Made by a program: the position numbers and the translations under genes
Part shown: positions 42,388-50,880 of the stretch, piece after piece
Numbering within the stretch: position 1 is the stretch's first letter
How the letters are laid out: each line of letters begins with the position of its first letter
Source: Bacteroidota bacterium
GTDB taxonomy: Bacteria; Bacteroidota; Bacteroidia; Bacteroidales; CAIXZF01
DNA: 64,000 bases
NCBI GenBank assembly: GCA_022709385.1
Contig: JAKLIX010000003.1
Span: 186,001 to 250,000 of the forward strand
Direction: 5' to 3'
Notes under the pieces: model-generated
Told to the model about the DNA's origin: nothing
Database searches by the model: none
Seen by the model: only the letters and a program-made list of their open reading frames with translations

Positions 42388-42458
42388 CTACTGCATAACT
42401 ACTAAACCAATAAACTCCTAAACCGACCTCCCTCCGGGAACTGTTTATGCTTTAGACT

Positions 42459-43061
42459 TCAGGCCTTCCTCAGCAGCTCGATGACAGCTGCAATGTCTTC
42501 TTCGCTGTTGATGTTCCGGAACATGTCCGGATGAAAAGGAAATTGTTCATTGCCGGGTCTGACCTCCCTGAATGCGACATGGCGGAAGAGGTCGGGCAGC
42601 TTGTAGTTGCCTTTGCTGAACTGTTTCTCCATTGCGGGAATCACGTCCCTGTGGTAGTATCCGATCAGGGGTTCGTAGTGTTCATTTGCGAAGCCGGCTG
42701 CTACAATCTGGGCATCGGAAGAGCATGACAGCAGGTACGCGAGAAAGGCTGTGCCGACCAGGGGGGTGTCGACCGACAGCACCAGGTGATGCATGTGATG
42801 GCTCTGTTTCAGGCAGGAGTATATTCCCATCATGGGTCCGCAGGCGGGTACCAGGTCGCTGACGGTCTGAAATCCCAGGGCCTGGTAGGCCGGGTTGCCG
42901 GTACTGACCAGGATGTGGCTGCAGAGCGGCCTGAGGGTCTCCGCTGCTCTTTCCGCCAGGCTTTTTCCCATCAGCCGGAAAAGTCCCTTGTCCTGCCGGA
43001 AACGGCTGCTTTTTCCTCCGCTGAGAATGATGCCGGTAACGGACATTTCAGGCTTGTTCAT
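42459..43061 (-). CDS. mobA: Molybdenum cofactor guanylyltransferase-like protein
   Basis: 200 residues. The N-terminal nucleotidyltransferase signature is G-I-I-L-S-G-G-K-S-S-R-F-R-Q-D-K-G (residues 10-26), followed by V-S-D-L-V-P-A-C-G-P-M-M-G-I and L-S-V-D-T-P-L-V. MobA joins GMP to molybdopterin to make the guanine dinucleotide cofactor; the G-P-M-x-G-I and D-x-P-L-V blocks favour MobA over other sugar-nucleotide transferases. With XdhC and DUF364 elsewhere in the window it supports molybdenum cofactor use. It overlaps queA by four bases (ATGA). Confidence 0.9.
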   Translation of the reverse strand: MNKPEMSVTGIILSGGKSSRFRQDKGLFRLMGKSLAERAAETLRPLCSHILVSTGNPAYQALGFQTVSDLVPACGPMMGIYSCLKQSHHMHHLVLSVDTPLVGTAFLAYLLSCSSDAQIVAAGFANEHYEPLIGYYHRDVIPAMEKQFSKGNYKLPDLFRHVAFREVRPGNEQFPFHPDMFRNINSEEDIAAVIELLRKA

Positions 43062-44320
43062 GGCATGAAAAGGCAGGTGTCGCCGTAACTGAGGAAACGG
43101 AAGTTTTCTTTCAGGGCGAAATCGTAGACCCGTCGCCAGTCATCGCCCAGAAAGGCCGCCACCAGCAGGAGCAGGGTGCTGCCGGGCTGGTGAAAATTCG
43201 TGATCATGGCATCCGTCATCCGGTAATGGTAGGGTGGTGCGATCAGCAGACTGGTTTGTCCGCCTATCCGGGCCATGCCCTTTTTTTCCATCCTTTCGAC
43301 CAGGAATTCCAATGCCTGTGTGCGTGTGAAGGGCGGGTCGCCATGGCCGGTATAGGGATCCCACTGACCGATGGTGAATTTATGTTCGCTGATGCTTCCC
43401 CGTGCGAGTTTGACTGCTCCCCAGAAGAGGCTTTCGAGGGTTCTGACGGTGGTGGTACCGACGGCGACGAAGGTTTTTTCTCCGAATGCCGCCATTTGTT
43501 TGAGGCTTGCCAGGCTTACTTCAAAGCTTTCGGCGTGCATATGGTGATCTCCGACATGCCGGCTGCTGACAGGCCGGAAGGTTCCGGCTCCCACGTGCAG
43601 GGTGAGGCTTACCCGCGGGATTCCTTTATTGTCCAGAGAGTTGAACACTTCCGGAGTGAAGTGCAGTCCGGCGGTCGGGGCTGCCACCGACCCGTCGGTA
43701 CGAGCATAGCGTGTCTGGTAACGGTCGTTGTCCGAAGCCACGTTATCGCGGTGAATATAGGGCGGCAAAGGGATGATCCCGGCTTTATCCAGCACTTCAC
43801 CGAATGTCAGATCTGCTTCCCATGAAAAGCGGATGGCATGATTCGGGGCTTGCGGCAGGGGAGCATCAAAGCTGCCGGGCAGGGCCCGCGTGGCTGTGAG
43901 CATGTGTACCCCGCCATCAGAAGGGAAAGGGAACTGCAGGGGGCCTGCTTTCCATCGTCTGGCATTGCCGGTAAGGCATTCCCATACCACGGGCGATGCT
44001 TGTGCGAAAGCCCGGGCGTATTCTCTTTCGGGAGCCAGGGGATTGAGGCAGAAAATCTCAATGGTGGCGCCGCCGGGTTTTTTGAACAGCAGCCTGGCGT
44101 GAATGACGCGGGTGTCGTTGAGCAGCAGCAGGCTGTCGGCCGGCAGCAGGGATGCGACATTCCTGAATGTTTCCCTGAAAGGTTCCGAGTTTTTACGGTA
44201 AACCAGCAGGGCGGATTCATCCCTGACAGCTGCCGGGAAGAGCGCGATCCTGTCAGTGGGCAGGTCGTAATGGTAGTTTTTTATTTCCAGGCCGGCGGGA
44301 CTGTCGGATGAGAGCGCCAT
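43058..44320 (-). CDS. queA: S-adenosylmethionine:tRNA ribosyltransferase-isomerase
   Basis: 420 residues, somewhat longer than E. coli QueA, as is usual in Bacteroidota. Family blocks: Y-H-Y-D-L-P-T-D-R-I-A-L-F-P, L-L-L-N-D-T-R-V-I-H-A-R-L, P-P-Y-I-H-R, Y-Q-T-R-Y-A, A-A-P-T-A-G-L-H-F-T, L-H-V-G-A-G-T-F-R-P-V, V-G-T-T-T-V-R-T-L-E-S and N-F-H-Q-P-G-S-T-L-L-L-L-V-A-A-F. The enzyme moves the ribosyl group of SAM onto preQ1 in tRNA, the penultimate step of queuosine synthesis. A minus-strand TATCTTTG sits 29 bases upstream of the start. Confidence 0.96.
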   Translation of the reverse strand: MALSSDSPAGLEIKNYHYDLPTDRIALFPAAVRDESALLVYRKNSEPFRETFRNVASLLPADSLLLLNDTRVIHARLLFKKPGGATIEIFCLNPLAPEREYARAFAQASPVVWECLTGNARRWKAGPLQFPFPSDGGVHMLTATRALPGSFDAPLPQAPNHAIRFSWEADLTFGEVLDKAGIIPLPPYIHRDNVASDNDRYQTRYARTDGSVAAPTAGLHFTPEVFNSLDNKGIPRVSLTLHVGAGTFRPVSSRHVGDHHMHAESFEVSLASLKQMAAFGEKTFVAVGTTTVRTLESLFWGAVKLARGSISEHKFTIGQWDPYTGHGDPPFTRTQALEFLVERMEKKGMARIGGQTSLLIAPPYHYRMTDAMITNFHQPGSTLLLLVAAFLGDDWRRVYDFALKENFRFLSYGDTCLFMP

Positions 44321-44348
44321 GCAATTCCAATATTTTACCGAAGGGCTC

Positions 44349-44356
44349 CAAAGATA
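44349..44356 (-). promoter_or_regulatory. Candidate -7 element for queA (TATCTTTG)
   Basis: CAAAGATA on the plus strand reads TATCTTTG on the minus strand. About 20 bases further upstream is TTTTCGG, a near match to the -33 TTTG box. Confidence 0.5.
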
Positions 44357-44367
44357 CCCAAAATGCG

Positions 44368-44375
44368 TAATTTTA
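44368..44375 (+). promoter_or_regulatory. Candidate -7 element for pssA (TAATTTTA)
   Basis: TAATTTTA lies 15 bases before the pssA ATG, one mismatch from TAnnTTTG, back to back with the queA element. No clear -33 box was found. Confidence 0.35.
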
Positions 44376-44390
44376 CCCGAAAATCATCCG

Positions 44391-45152
44391 ATGGCAGCAA
44401 GCAAACAGATCCCAAACCTGCTCACCTTGTCGAACCTGGCCTGTGGCTGTCTGGGCATTGCATCATTGATGCTCAACAACCTGCCGGCCGGTGCCCTGTT
44501 TATTTTGCTGGCGGCCGTGTTCGACTATCTCGACGGCATGGCAGCCCGCCTGCTGAAGGCCGGCTCGGAGCTTGGAAAACAACTCGACAGCCTGGCCGAT
44601 GTGGTTTCTTTCGGCGTCTTACCGGGCATGATCATGTACCGTATCATGCTGCAGTCTGTCAGGCTGCAATATCCCGGCACGGAGTGGATCAGTTTTATCC
44701 CCTTTATCGCGGTGGTCATCCCCCTTGCTTCGGCCCTGAGGCTGGCCAAATTCAATATCGACAGCAGGCAACATCATCATTTCCTCGGTCTGCCGACTCC
44801 GGCCTCGGCGCTGTTCTTCACTTCCTTCCCCTTTATCCTCTTTTACCACGGCCACGGAATCTTCACACCACCCATTCATTTCCTCAGCTTCCTCTTCGAT
44901 CCCTTTCTGCTGGCCTGTATCTGCCTGCTGATATCACTGCTGATGATATCGGAGATTCCTATCTTCTCCCTGAAATTCCAAAGCTTCTCCTGGAAGGAAA
45001 ACCATTACCACTGGATATTTTTCCTGCTGCTGATCCCTTGCTTGCTGGTATTCAGACTGGGTGCGGGCCTGTTGATCATTCCGCTCTATGTGATCCTGTC
45101 AGTGGTGTTCCGTGCGTCCTTTCATCCGGCGGGAGCAGAGAGACACGTCTGA
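44391..45152 (+). CDS. pssA: CDP-diacylglycerol-serine O-phosphatidyltransferase
   Basis: About 253 residues from the ATG at 44391; the frame is open from 44319 but the upstream part overlaps the promoter region. It starts K-Q-I-P-N-L-L-T-L-S-N-L-A-C-G-C, typical of PssA. It then has the complete CDP-alcohol phosphotransferase signature D-x2-D-G-x2-A-R-x8-G-x3-D-x3-D, with no gap or substitution. Around seven membrane helices follow. The enzyme makes phosphatidylserine, precursor of phosphatidylethanolamine. It converges tightly on the T9SS beta-helix gene, 11 bases apart. Confidence 0.93.
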   Translation: MAASKQIPNLLTLSNLACGCLGIASLMLNNLPAGALFILLAAVFDYLDGMAARLLKAGSELGKQLDSLADVVSFGVLPGMIMYRIMLQSVRLQYPGTEWISFIPFIAVVIPLASALRLAKFNIDSRQHHHFLGLPTPASALFFTSFPFILFYHGHGIFTPPIHFLSFLFDPFLLACICLLISLLMISEIPIFSLKFQSFSWKENHYHWIFFLLLIPCLLVFRLGAGLLIIPLYVILSVVFRASFHPAGAERHV

Positions 45153-45163
45153 TCGCAGAAGCT

Positions 45164-47413
45164 TTATTCTCCCCTGAATATCATTAGTTTCGTCCCTGAT
45201 ACTTCCCCGTTCTTGTTGAAAATCCTGATATAATACAGCCCTGGCGACCATGACCGGCAGGATATCAGGGTTGCCGGCCCCTCGATTTTTTCTTCCAGGA
45301 TTGTTTTTCCATCCATTCCGGTAATGAGGACCAGTCCGGTTTCATTTCCCCTCATCAGGATTTGAAACTGTTGGTTTGCCGGATTCGGGATCAACCTGGC
45401 GGAGGGTGCTGCCTGTACCTGAGGTATGGCAGTACAGATATCCACATAGATGCTGTCGAATACTGATGAGATGCAGTTATTGGAGTCCGCAAACGCATAG
45501 GAGATAAGGTGAAATCCCGGACCGGCCGCATTGGGATCGAACATGCCGTTGGTGACATTATTGCCTGAATACGTACCATTGGGTGGCATCCCTCCACTGA
45601 GCGCAATGGGTACGGCATTGAGGCAGATGCTGTCGGGGTTCAGGTCAAGAACCACGACCGGCAAAGGGTGAATGTTTACGGCGAGCTGTGCAGGCGGACT
45701 GTTTCCGGCCGTATTGACCGCACTGACGTTTACGGTGAAGGAAGTCGTTCCCGGATCGACGGTGATCGTTGTTGTTCCCTGTCCTGCGGTGATGGCGGCT
45801 CCTCCCGATACCGTCCAGTCGTAGGAGAGGGCACCCGGCACCTGGTTTACTGAGTATTGCACCGAAGTAAAGCTGCCCAGACAAAAAGTATGCGGCCCTA
45901 AGATGGTATCGGGAGGGGCAGGCGGGCTGGTATTCATTTCATAAGCGCCTGGATCCGGCGGATTAGCCCTCGGGATGCCGGTAATATCAACCGTTACATA
46001 TGAAATGGTAATCCCTTTGTTGTCAAGGAAGGGATTGGTTGGTACCGAAAGCAAGGCGGAAAAAAACAAGGGATTGGCTGCAAGGCTGTTCAGATCCTGA
46101 CCACTGGCCAGTTGCCAGTCGACCAGGGCAGGATACACCGTGGGCGAACTGGTTCCTTTCTGTACCGGGTTTCCGTCGGGGCCAACGAAAAAGTTGTTGT
46201 AGTTGCTGTTTACCGCCGAGGTGATGGTCGAGGAAGTATAAATAACCAGTCCCGCCTTCAATCCTGTGCTTGGCTGCAGAAGATTCAGAATATTGTTCCG
46301 AAGATAGGCATTGGAATTTGCCTGAGCTTCCACGATGCCATAGCGGTTACCCGTGGTTGTTGCGGTATTGTCGATGGCTATGGTGTTGAAGGTGATTTCA
46401 TTCGGCACGGTGGAAGCCCTGAACTCAATGGCCGTGAAATTGCCCGTTACCAGGTTAATGTTGTGGATCACATTGTTATAAACCTGGTTACCGTTGCCGC
46501 TGTAAACATATATTCCCCTGATGGTGGAGGTTCCATTGGCAGTCGTGGTGAGTTGCAGGATATTCCCGAAAACTCTTGAATAATGGTTGTTGGTGGCAAG
46601 GTAGATCATATTGCATGTGGCGGCATTTGTGGTCAGTTTGTCGAGATAATTATCGCTTATTACGGCTCCGGTCGATTCCCGGACATAAATGCCTGAAGTC
46701 TGACAACTCAGGACGGTATTGCTGGTGATTGTGACATGACTGGCCTGGTTTGCCGCCAGACCATACACGGATATGCCGTAGCCGCCTCCCGTGACCGTGT
46801 TTCCCTGGAACATGAGGTTGTCGTATGTTCCTGCCGACAGGATGCTGGTAGTGGAACCACTTGCCACGAGGCCTCCATAGGAAGCACTGGTGGTACCGCT
46901 CATGTTTACCGTGCAGTTGCTGATCGTCACCCGGTTGGCCGACTGATACAGATGGATCCCGAAGAATCCGCTGGTGGAAGCGGTATTCCAATTGATTTTC
47001 AGATTATTGATATTGAAGTATTGAATATTGGAAAGCCGGATTACATAACGGTTTGAACTCGTGGTAACTGCCGTGATGCTTTCCCCGTTTCCTTCGATGG
47101 AAACGATGGCTGCAGGTCCTGCGCCGGTGACGGCTGAAAAGATGACCTGTTCCGTATAGGGTCCTGATCCGGGAACCACGCTGGCCGTCACATGTCCGGA
47201 GATGCCGTTGGCAGCCAGGCTGCCGGCGAAAGCACCGAAACTTTGAAAGTTATTACCTCCGGTCGGCTGTGCACTGTTGATCGTATAATTGCCGGCCAGA
47301 GGCTGTGCAAGAATCGCAGGGGCGAAAAACAACATGCAGGCGGAAAGGGTGACCACCCTTGCGAAGCTGTTAACTGCAGCCCTGTTGTCGGATGTGAAAA
47401 ATAATTTTGTCAC
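45164..47413 (-). CDS. Secreted right-handed beta-helix protein with T9SS domain
   Basis: About 749 residues if translation starts at GTG 47413; the frame is open to 47500 but no ATG gives a good signal peptide. With GTG the hydrophobic stretch A-R-V-V-T-L-S-A-C-M-L-F-F-A-P-A-I-L-A-Q works as one. Residues ~60-470 contain parallel beta-helix repeats rich in N, T, S and V (V-T-I-S-N-C-T-V-N, V-T-I-T-S-N-T-V-L). Then come a D-P-G-A-Y-E-M block, one or two PKD/Ig-like modules and a T9SS sorting domain (L-I-P-N-P-A-N-Q-Q-F). Such proteins often bind or cleave polysaccharides, but no catalytic residues are evident. It lies 158 bases after lptB. Confidence 0.82.
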   Translation of the reverse strand: MTKLFFTSDNRAAVNSFARVVTLSACMLFFAPAILAQPLAGNYTINSAQPTGGNNFQSFGAFAGSLAANGISGHVTASVVPGSGPYTEQVIFSAVTGAGPAAIVSIEGNGESITAVTTSSNRYVIRLSNIQYFNINNLKINWNTASTSGFFGIHLYQSANRVTISNCTVNMSGTTSASYGGLVASGSTTSILSAGTYDNLMFQGNTVTGGGYGISVYGLAANQASHVTITSNTVLSCQTSGIYVRESTGAVISDNYLDKLTTNAATCNMIYLATNNHYSRVFGNILQLTTTANGTSTIRGIYVYSGNGNQVYNNVIHNINLVTGNFTAIEFRASTVPNEITFNTIAIDNTATTTGNRYGIVEAQANSNAYLRNNILNLLQPSTGLKAGLVIYTSSTITSAVNSNYNNFFVGPDGNPVQKGTSSPTVYPALVDWQLASGQDLNSLAANPLFFSALLSVPTNPFLDNKGITISYVTVDITGIPRANPPDPGAYEMNTSPPAPPDTILGPHTFCLGSFTSVQYSVNQVPGALSYDWTVSGGAAITAGQGTTTITVDPGTTSFTVNVSAVNTAGNSPPAQLAVNIHPLPVVVLDLNPDSICLNAVPIALSGGMPPNGTYSGNNVTNGMFDPNAAGPGFHLISYAFADSNNCISSVFDSIYVDICTAIPQVQAAPSARLIPNPANQQFQILMRGNETGLVLITGMDGKTILEEKIEGPATLISCRSWSPGLYYIRIFNKNGEVSGTKLMIFRGE

Positions 47414-47571
47414 AGCAATATGTATTTGATTATCAGTAAAAAAATACACCTGCCACGTCCTGGCAACCGGACCGGGAGAAATGAATCCGGACTGGGGCAA
47501 TCCGGGCAGCTTGAAAATTACCGAAAGATAGAGAAAAAGTATGGATTCCCTGGCGGGGCGGGCTTGTTTTT

Positions 47572-48297
47572 TTACCGGCGCAGTTCAAAATTAGTACCGA
47601 GGTAAACCCTCCTCACCTGTTCGTCGTTTGCCAGATCTTCAGCCGATCCGGACTTCAGCACGCTGCCTTCAAACAGCAGGTAGGCCCTGTCGGTGATGGA
47701 CAGGGTTTCATGGACGTTATGGTCGGTGATGAGCACGCCGATGTTTTTATCTTTCAGTTTGGCCACGATGGTCTGGATATCCTCCACGGCGATGGGATCC
47801 ACCCCGGCAAAGGGTTCGTCGAGCAGGATGAATCTGGGATCGACGGCCAGGGCGCGGGCAATCTCGGTTCTTCTTCGTTCGCCCCCAGAGAGAAGGATGC
47901 CGTGGCTTTTTCTCACATGTTTTAGTCCGAACTCGTCCAGCAGCATTTCCAGCCTTTCTTTTTGCTGCGATTTGGAGAATTTTGAGAACTCAAGGACGGC
48001 TTTGATATTGTCTTCAACTGTCAGCCTGCGGAATACGGATGCTTCCTGTGCCAGGTAACCGATACCCCTTTGCGCCCTGCGGTACATGGGTTCGTGGGTG
48101 ATTTCGGTATCATCGAGAAATACGTGGCCCGACAAGGGTTTGATCAGCCCGGTGATAATGTAGAAGGAAGTGGTTTTGCCGGCGCCGTTCGGACCGAGCA
48201 ACCCCACGATCTCACCCTGGTTGACTTCAATGCTGACCTCCTTCACCACCACCCGGTTCCTGTATTTTTTAACGATCTTGTCGGTTCTCAGCAGCAT
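47572..48297 (-). CDS. lptB: LPS export ABC transporter ATP-binding protein
   Basis: 241 residues. Walker A G-P-N-G-A-G-K-T at 35-42, signature L-S-G-G-E-R-R-R, Walker B F-I-L-L-D-E-P-F-A-G-V-D-P and the switch histidine in I-T-D-H-N-V-H-E-T-L. The Y-L-A-Q-E-A-S-V-F-R-R-L-T-V-E-D-N segment is diagnostic of LptB. LptB powers extraction of lipopolysaccharide from the inner membrane by LptFG. The other lpt genes are not in the window. The 36-base gap to the DUF5686 gene makes cotranscription likely. Confidence 0.95.
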   Translation of the reverse strand: MLLRTDKIVKKYRNRVVVKEVSIEVNQGEIVGLLGPNGAGKTTSFYIITGLIKPLSGHVFLDDTEITHEPMYRRAQRGIGYLAQEASVFRRLTVEDNIKAVLEFSKFSKSQQKERLEMLLDEFGLKHVRKSHGILLSGGERRRTEIARALAVDPRFILLDEPFAGVDPIAVEDIQTIVAKLKDKNIGVLITDHNVHETLSITDRAYLLFEGSVLKSGSAEDLANDEQVRRVYLGTNFELRR

Positions 48298-48333
48298 GAT
48301 GCAGTGGATTTTGCAGGGCGTAAAGGTAATAAA

Positions 48334-50844
48334 TCAGAAGGAGAACCACAGGGTGAAACGGATGCCGAATTTGCTGATCTCCGGGTGGTCGAGATAGGAC
48401 AGGCGCCATACCGCATCCACCCTGAGAATGCGGAAGATGTTCTCTATCCCTGCACCTGCTTCGAAATAGGGTTTATTCAGCGTATACAGGTCTGAAGGCA
48501 GTTCAGCAAGCGTCCTGTCATAATGCCCCAGATTGCCGACGAGCCCTTTCACGTAGCCCACCTCCCGCCATTTCAGTTTCCGCAGCAGCGGGATGCGGTT
48601 GAGGAAAAGTCCTTCGAAATGATGGGTGTAATACGCGCTCAGGTAACGATCCGACACAAACTCGTAATAATTCATCGAGTTAAAGGCGTATTCATCGAAG
48701 GAGTAGGTTTCATTGCCTTCATGGAGTTTAAGCAGCGGGAAGGGGATATCCCCGAAGATCCTGCCGGTTTCAATGATATACTTCGACCAGCCGTAGGCAC
48801 CGATGTTGAACCAGTGTTCCAGGGTGAGCTGCAGGCGGTGGAATTCATAGTCGCTTTCAAGGAAGTGCGGGATGCCGTAAGTGTATTTCACCTGCAGTAC
48901 GGGATATTTCGCGCCGAGGCTGGTCCGTTCGAATTCCCCCATCACGAATTTTTCCTTATAGGCCAGGCGGGTTTCGAGCCCTACCTCCGTGGTGGTAATG
49001 GAGGCCTGTGAACGGTAAAGGCCTTGTTCGGGGTCATAGACCCTGAAACGTGTATTCCCCACCGAGAGGATGGATCTTTTATTGAAGGAGACCGTATTCA
49101 TCAGGCCGTTGAACCATTCGTGCTCGTATTGTCCTTTGTACTCTTCCACCATGGACAGTTTGTCGGAGGGTTGTCTTCTGAATACGGCGGCCAGCAGGAA
49201 ATCTTCCCTGAAGGCGAACTGGCTCTGTCCCAGTTGTTCAATGTCATATTTAAAATTGGCACTCAGGGTCCGGCGCGGATTCTTATTGAGCATATACAGT
49301 GCGCCTGCACCATATTTATATGTTTTGTCAAGGGTTCCGTAAGCCACATGACCACTGAGCATGATACGGGTACTGAAGTCGTTGCTGGTACGGCCTCCGA
49401 CCCTGAACCGCCCGCCCTCGAGCCTGTTAAAGCTGAGGTACGACATATAAGGCCCCCATTCGAAATTGCCTTTGATGTAGTAGCCAGTGGTGATCATCTT
49501 CACAACATCCACGTAAGTCCTGAATGCCGGCAGGGTCTTCAGGGTATCGATCATGTGATAGATCGTCTTTTCATCCCTGGTGAGGCTGTCGTGCCTGGCA
49601 GTCTTCCAGAATTCAGCTTCCCGGTCGAGGCTGCCTTCCTGCACGATAATATTCACAGGACTGGCATAGAATGCATCAGACATAGGACTGTTTATCAGGA
49701 AATTGCGGTACGAGGTGGTTTTCCTGCCATAGAAGCCCATGGTGGTTTCGGCTTCCTCCACCACATTGAAGTCGGCCACCAGCACGTCTTTTGCCAGCAT
49801 CCACTGATTGTTGTTTACGAGCACATATTCCTGGTTGACCACTAGGTCGTTGATGAAGTTGATGTTGGCGTCGGCCGCGATTTTCATGTCCACTTTGCGG
49901 ATGCCCCAGGTGGTGTCATGCACCCAGAAGCTGCCGGTAAAGGTGAGTTCCTGCGGCCTGCGGGGTTTGTACATGATTTTGTAACACCACTGCTTGTCGA
50001 TAAAGGTGCTGTCGACCAGGTAATATTTGTAATAGGTAAGCCCGAAGTTAGCGACCGGACTGACGAAATTTTTCTGGAAGATCTGAATAAAGTTATTATA
50101 GATGTTCACATTCTGTATCACATCACCCAGAAACTGGCTGATACTCTGGTTTTTAATACCGCTCACCTGGGAAGCCCGGATCACCTCGATCTCAGATTTC
50201 GGGGATTTACGGAAGTACACATCCGACAGGGTTTCGGAAAGGAAAATGGGCAGGTATGCTTTGCCGTTGATGGTGGAGGTATCGAGGTTGTCGAAGATGA
50301 ACTGGAAGGGTTTGAATATCCTTCGGTTTTTGAATTTCTCCGAGATATTGTTGGCATCGAACTGGATTTTGGTATAGGCTTCATACTGGTAAAACTCCAG
50401 TTTTTCCCTGTCATTGTTGATTTTGTTCTGGATGATTTTCTTCAGCATGATTTCTGCCGGGTTTTCTCCGGGCAGAATGACGACTTCCTTAAGCAACACA
50501 TTGGCGGGAACGAGCTCAAAGTTGATGGTTTGGAATTTCCCTTTCTGGACGGCTTTTGCCTGCCGGTGATAACCGATAAAGGAAGCCAGCAGGGAATCCG
50601 AGTGGGTTCTGGTTTCCATTGAAAATTCTCCCTCGAAATTGGTTTGTGTTCCGACGGTAGTGTTTTTCAGCAGGATATTTACGAAGGGGATGGGATCTTT
50701 GGTTTCCGCATCGATGACTTTTCCCATGATTTTGGTAATCTGCCCGCTGAGCGCCAGGGGTATCATCAGGGCAACGATCAGCATCAGCCGGCGCATGAGG
50801 GGCAGGTTTTGCGGGAGGTGGCCGGCTTGCTGGCTATTCATCAT
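48334..50844 (-). CDS. DUF5686 outer-membrane protein with carboxypeptidase-regulatory-like domain
   Basis: 836 residues; start is one of the two adjacent ATGs at 50844/50841 or the ATG at 50796, the last giving the neatest signal peptide (MRRLMLIVALMIPLALSGQ). Residues ~35-120 are a CarboxypepD_reg-like fold (I-M-G-K-V-I-D-A-E-T-K-D-P-I-P-F-V-N-I). The rest is the long DUF5686 domain with many amphipathic strands, ending R-F-T-L-W-F-S-F as an outer-membrane barrel should. Homologues in Bacteroidota are uncharacterised; the front domain also occurs in SusC/TonB receptors. It sits between kdsD and lptB, which deal with LPS, so a part in LPS or surface assembly is conceivable. Confidence 0.87.
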   Translation of the reverse strand: MMNSQQAGHLPQNLPLMRRLMLIVALMIPLALSGQITKIMGKVIDAETKDPIPFVNILLKNTTVGTQTNFEGEFSMETRTHSDSLLASFIGYHRQAKAVQKGKFQTINFELVPANVLLKEVVILPGENPAEIMLKKIIQNKINNDREKLEFYQYEAYTKIQFDANNISEKFKNRRIFKPFQFIFDNLDTSTINGKAYLPIFLSETLSDVYFRKSPKSEIEVIRASQVSGIKNQSISQFLGDVIQNVNIYNNFIQIFQKNFVSPVANFGLTYYKYYLVDSTFIDKQWCYKIMYKPRRPQELTFTGSFWVHDTTWGIRKVDMKIAADANINFINDLVVNQEYVLVNNNQWMLAKDVLVADFNVVEEAETTMGFYGRKTTSYRNFLINSPMSDAFYASPVNIIVQEGSLDREAEFWKTARHDSLTRDEKTIYHMIDTLKTLPAFRTYVDVVKMITTGYYIKGNFEWGPYMSYLSFNRLEGGRFRVGGRTSNDFSTRIMLSGHVAYGTLDKTYKYGAGALYMLNKNPRRTLSANFKYDIEQLGQSQFAFREDFLLAAVFRRQPSDKLSMVEEYKGQYEHEWFNGLMNTVSFNKRSILSVGNTRFRVYDPEQGLYRSQASITTTEVGLETRLAYKEKFVMGEFERTSLGAKYPVLQVKYTYGIPHFLESDYEFHRLQLTLEHWFNIGAYGWSKYIIETGRIFGDIPFPLLKLHEGNETYSFDEYAFNSMNYYEFVSDRYLSAYYTHHFEGLFLNRIPLLRKLKWREVGYVKGLVGNLGHYDRTLAELPSDLYTLNKPYFEAGAGIENIFRILRVDAVWRLSYLDHPEISKFGIRFTLWFSF

Positions 50845-50880
50845 CGTCTGGCTTGATAAACCTTTTTTCCGGCAAAGGGT

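Larger units (their letters stand above)
41345..42458. repeat. Intergenic repeat array C (degenerate)
   Basis: The 1.1 kb between the PspC gene and mobA has no supported gene. It contains broken copies of the same family as 11130-12240. A lead-in inverted pair (GGGAAGAAAATTGAAG and CACTTCAATTTTTTAC) lies at about 41399-41490, a partial unit with CCGGCC hairpin and CACGGAGTT run at about 41515-41620, the two-copy element at 41713, another lead-in pair at about 41990-42065, and one unit with a palindromic core at 42148. The copies differ more from one another than those of array A. Confidence 0.85.

Noticed and set aside
49024..49845. 273-residue plus-strand frame
   Set aside because: Antisense to the DUF5686 gene; no signal, motif or ribosome site supports it.
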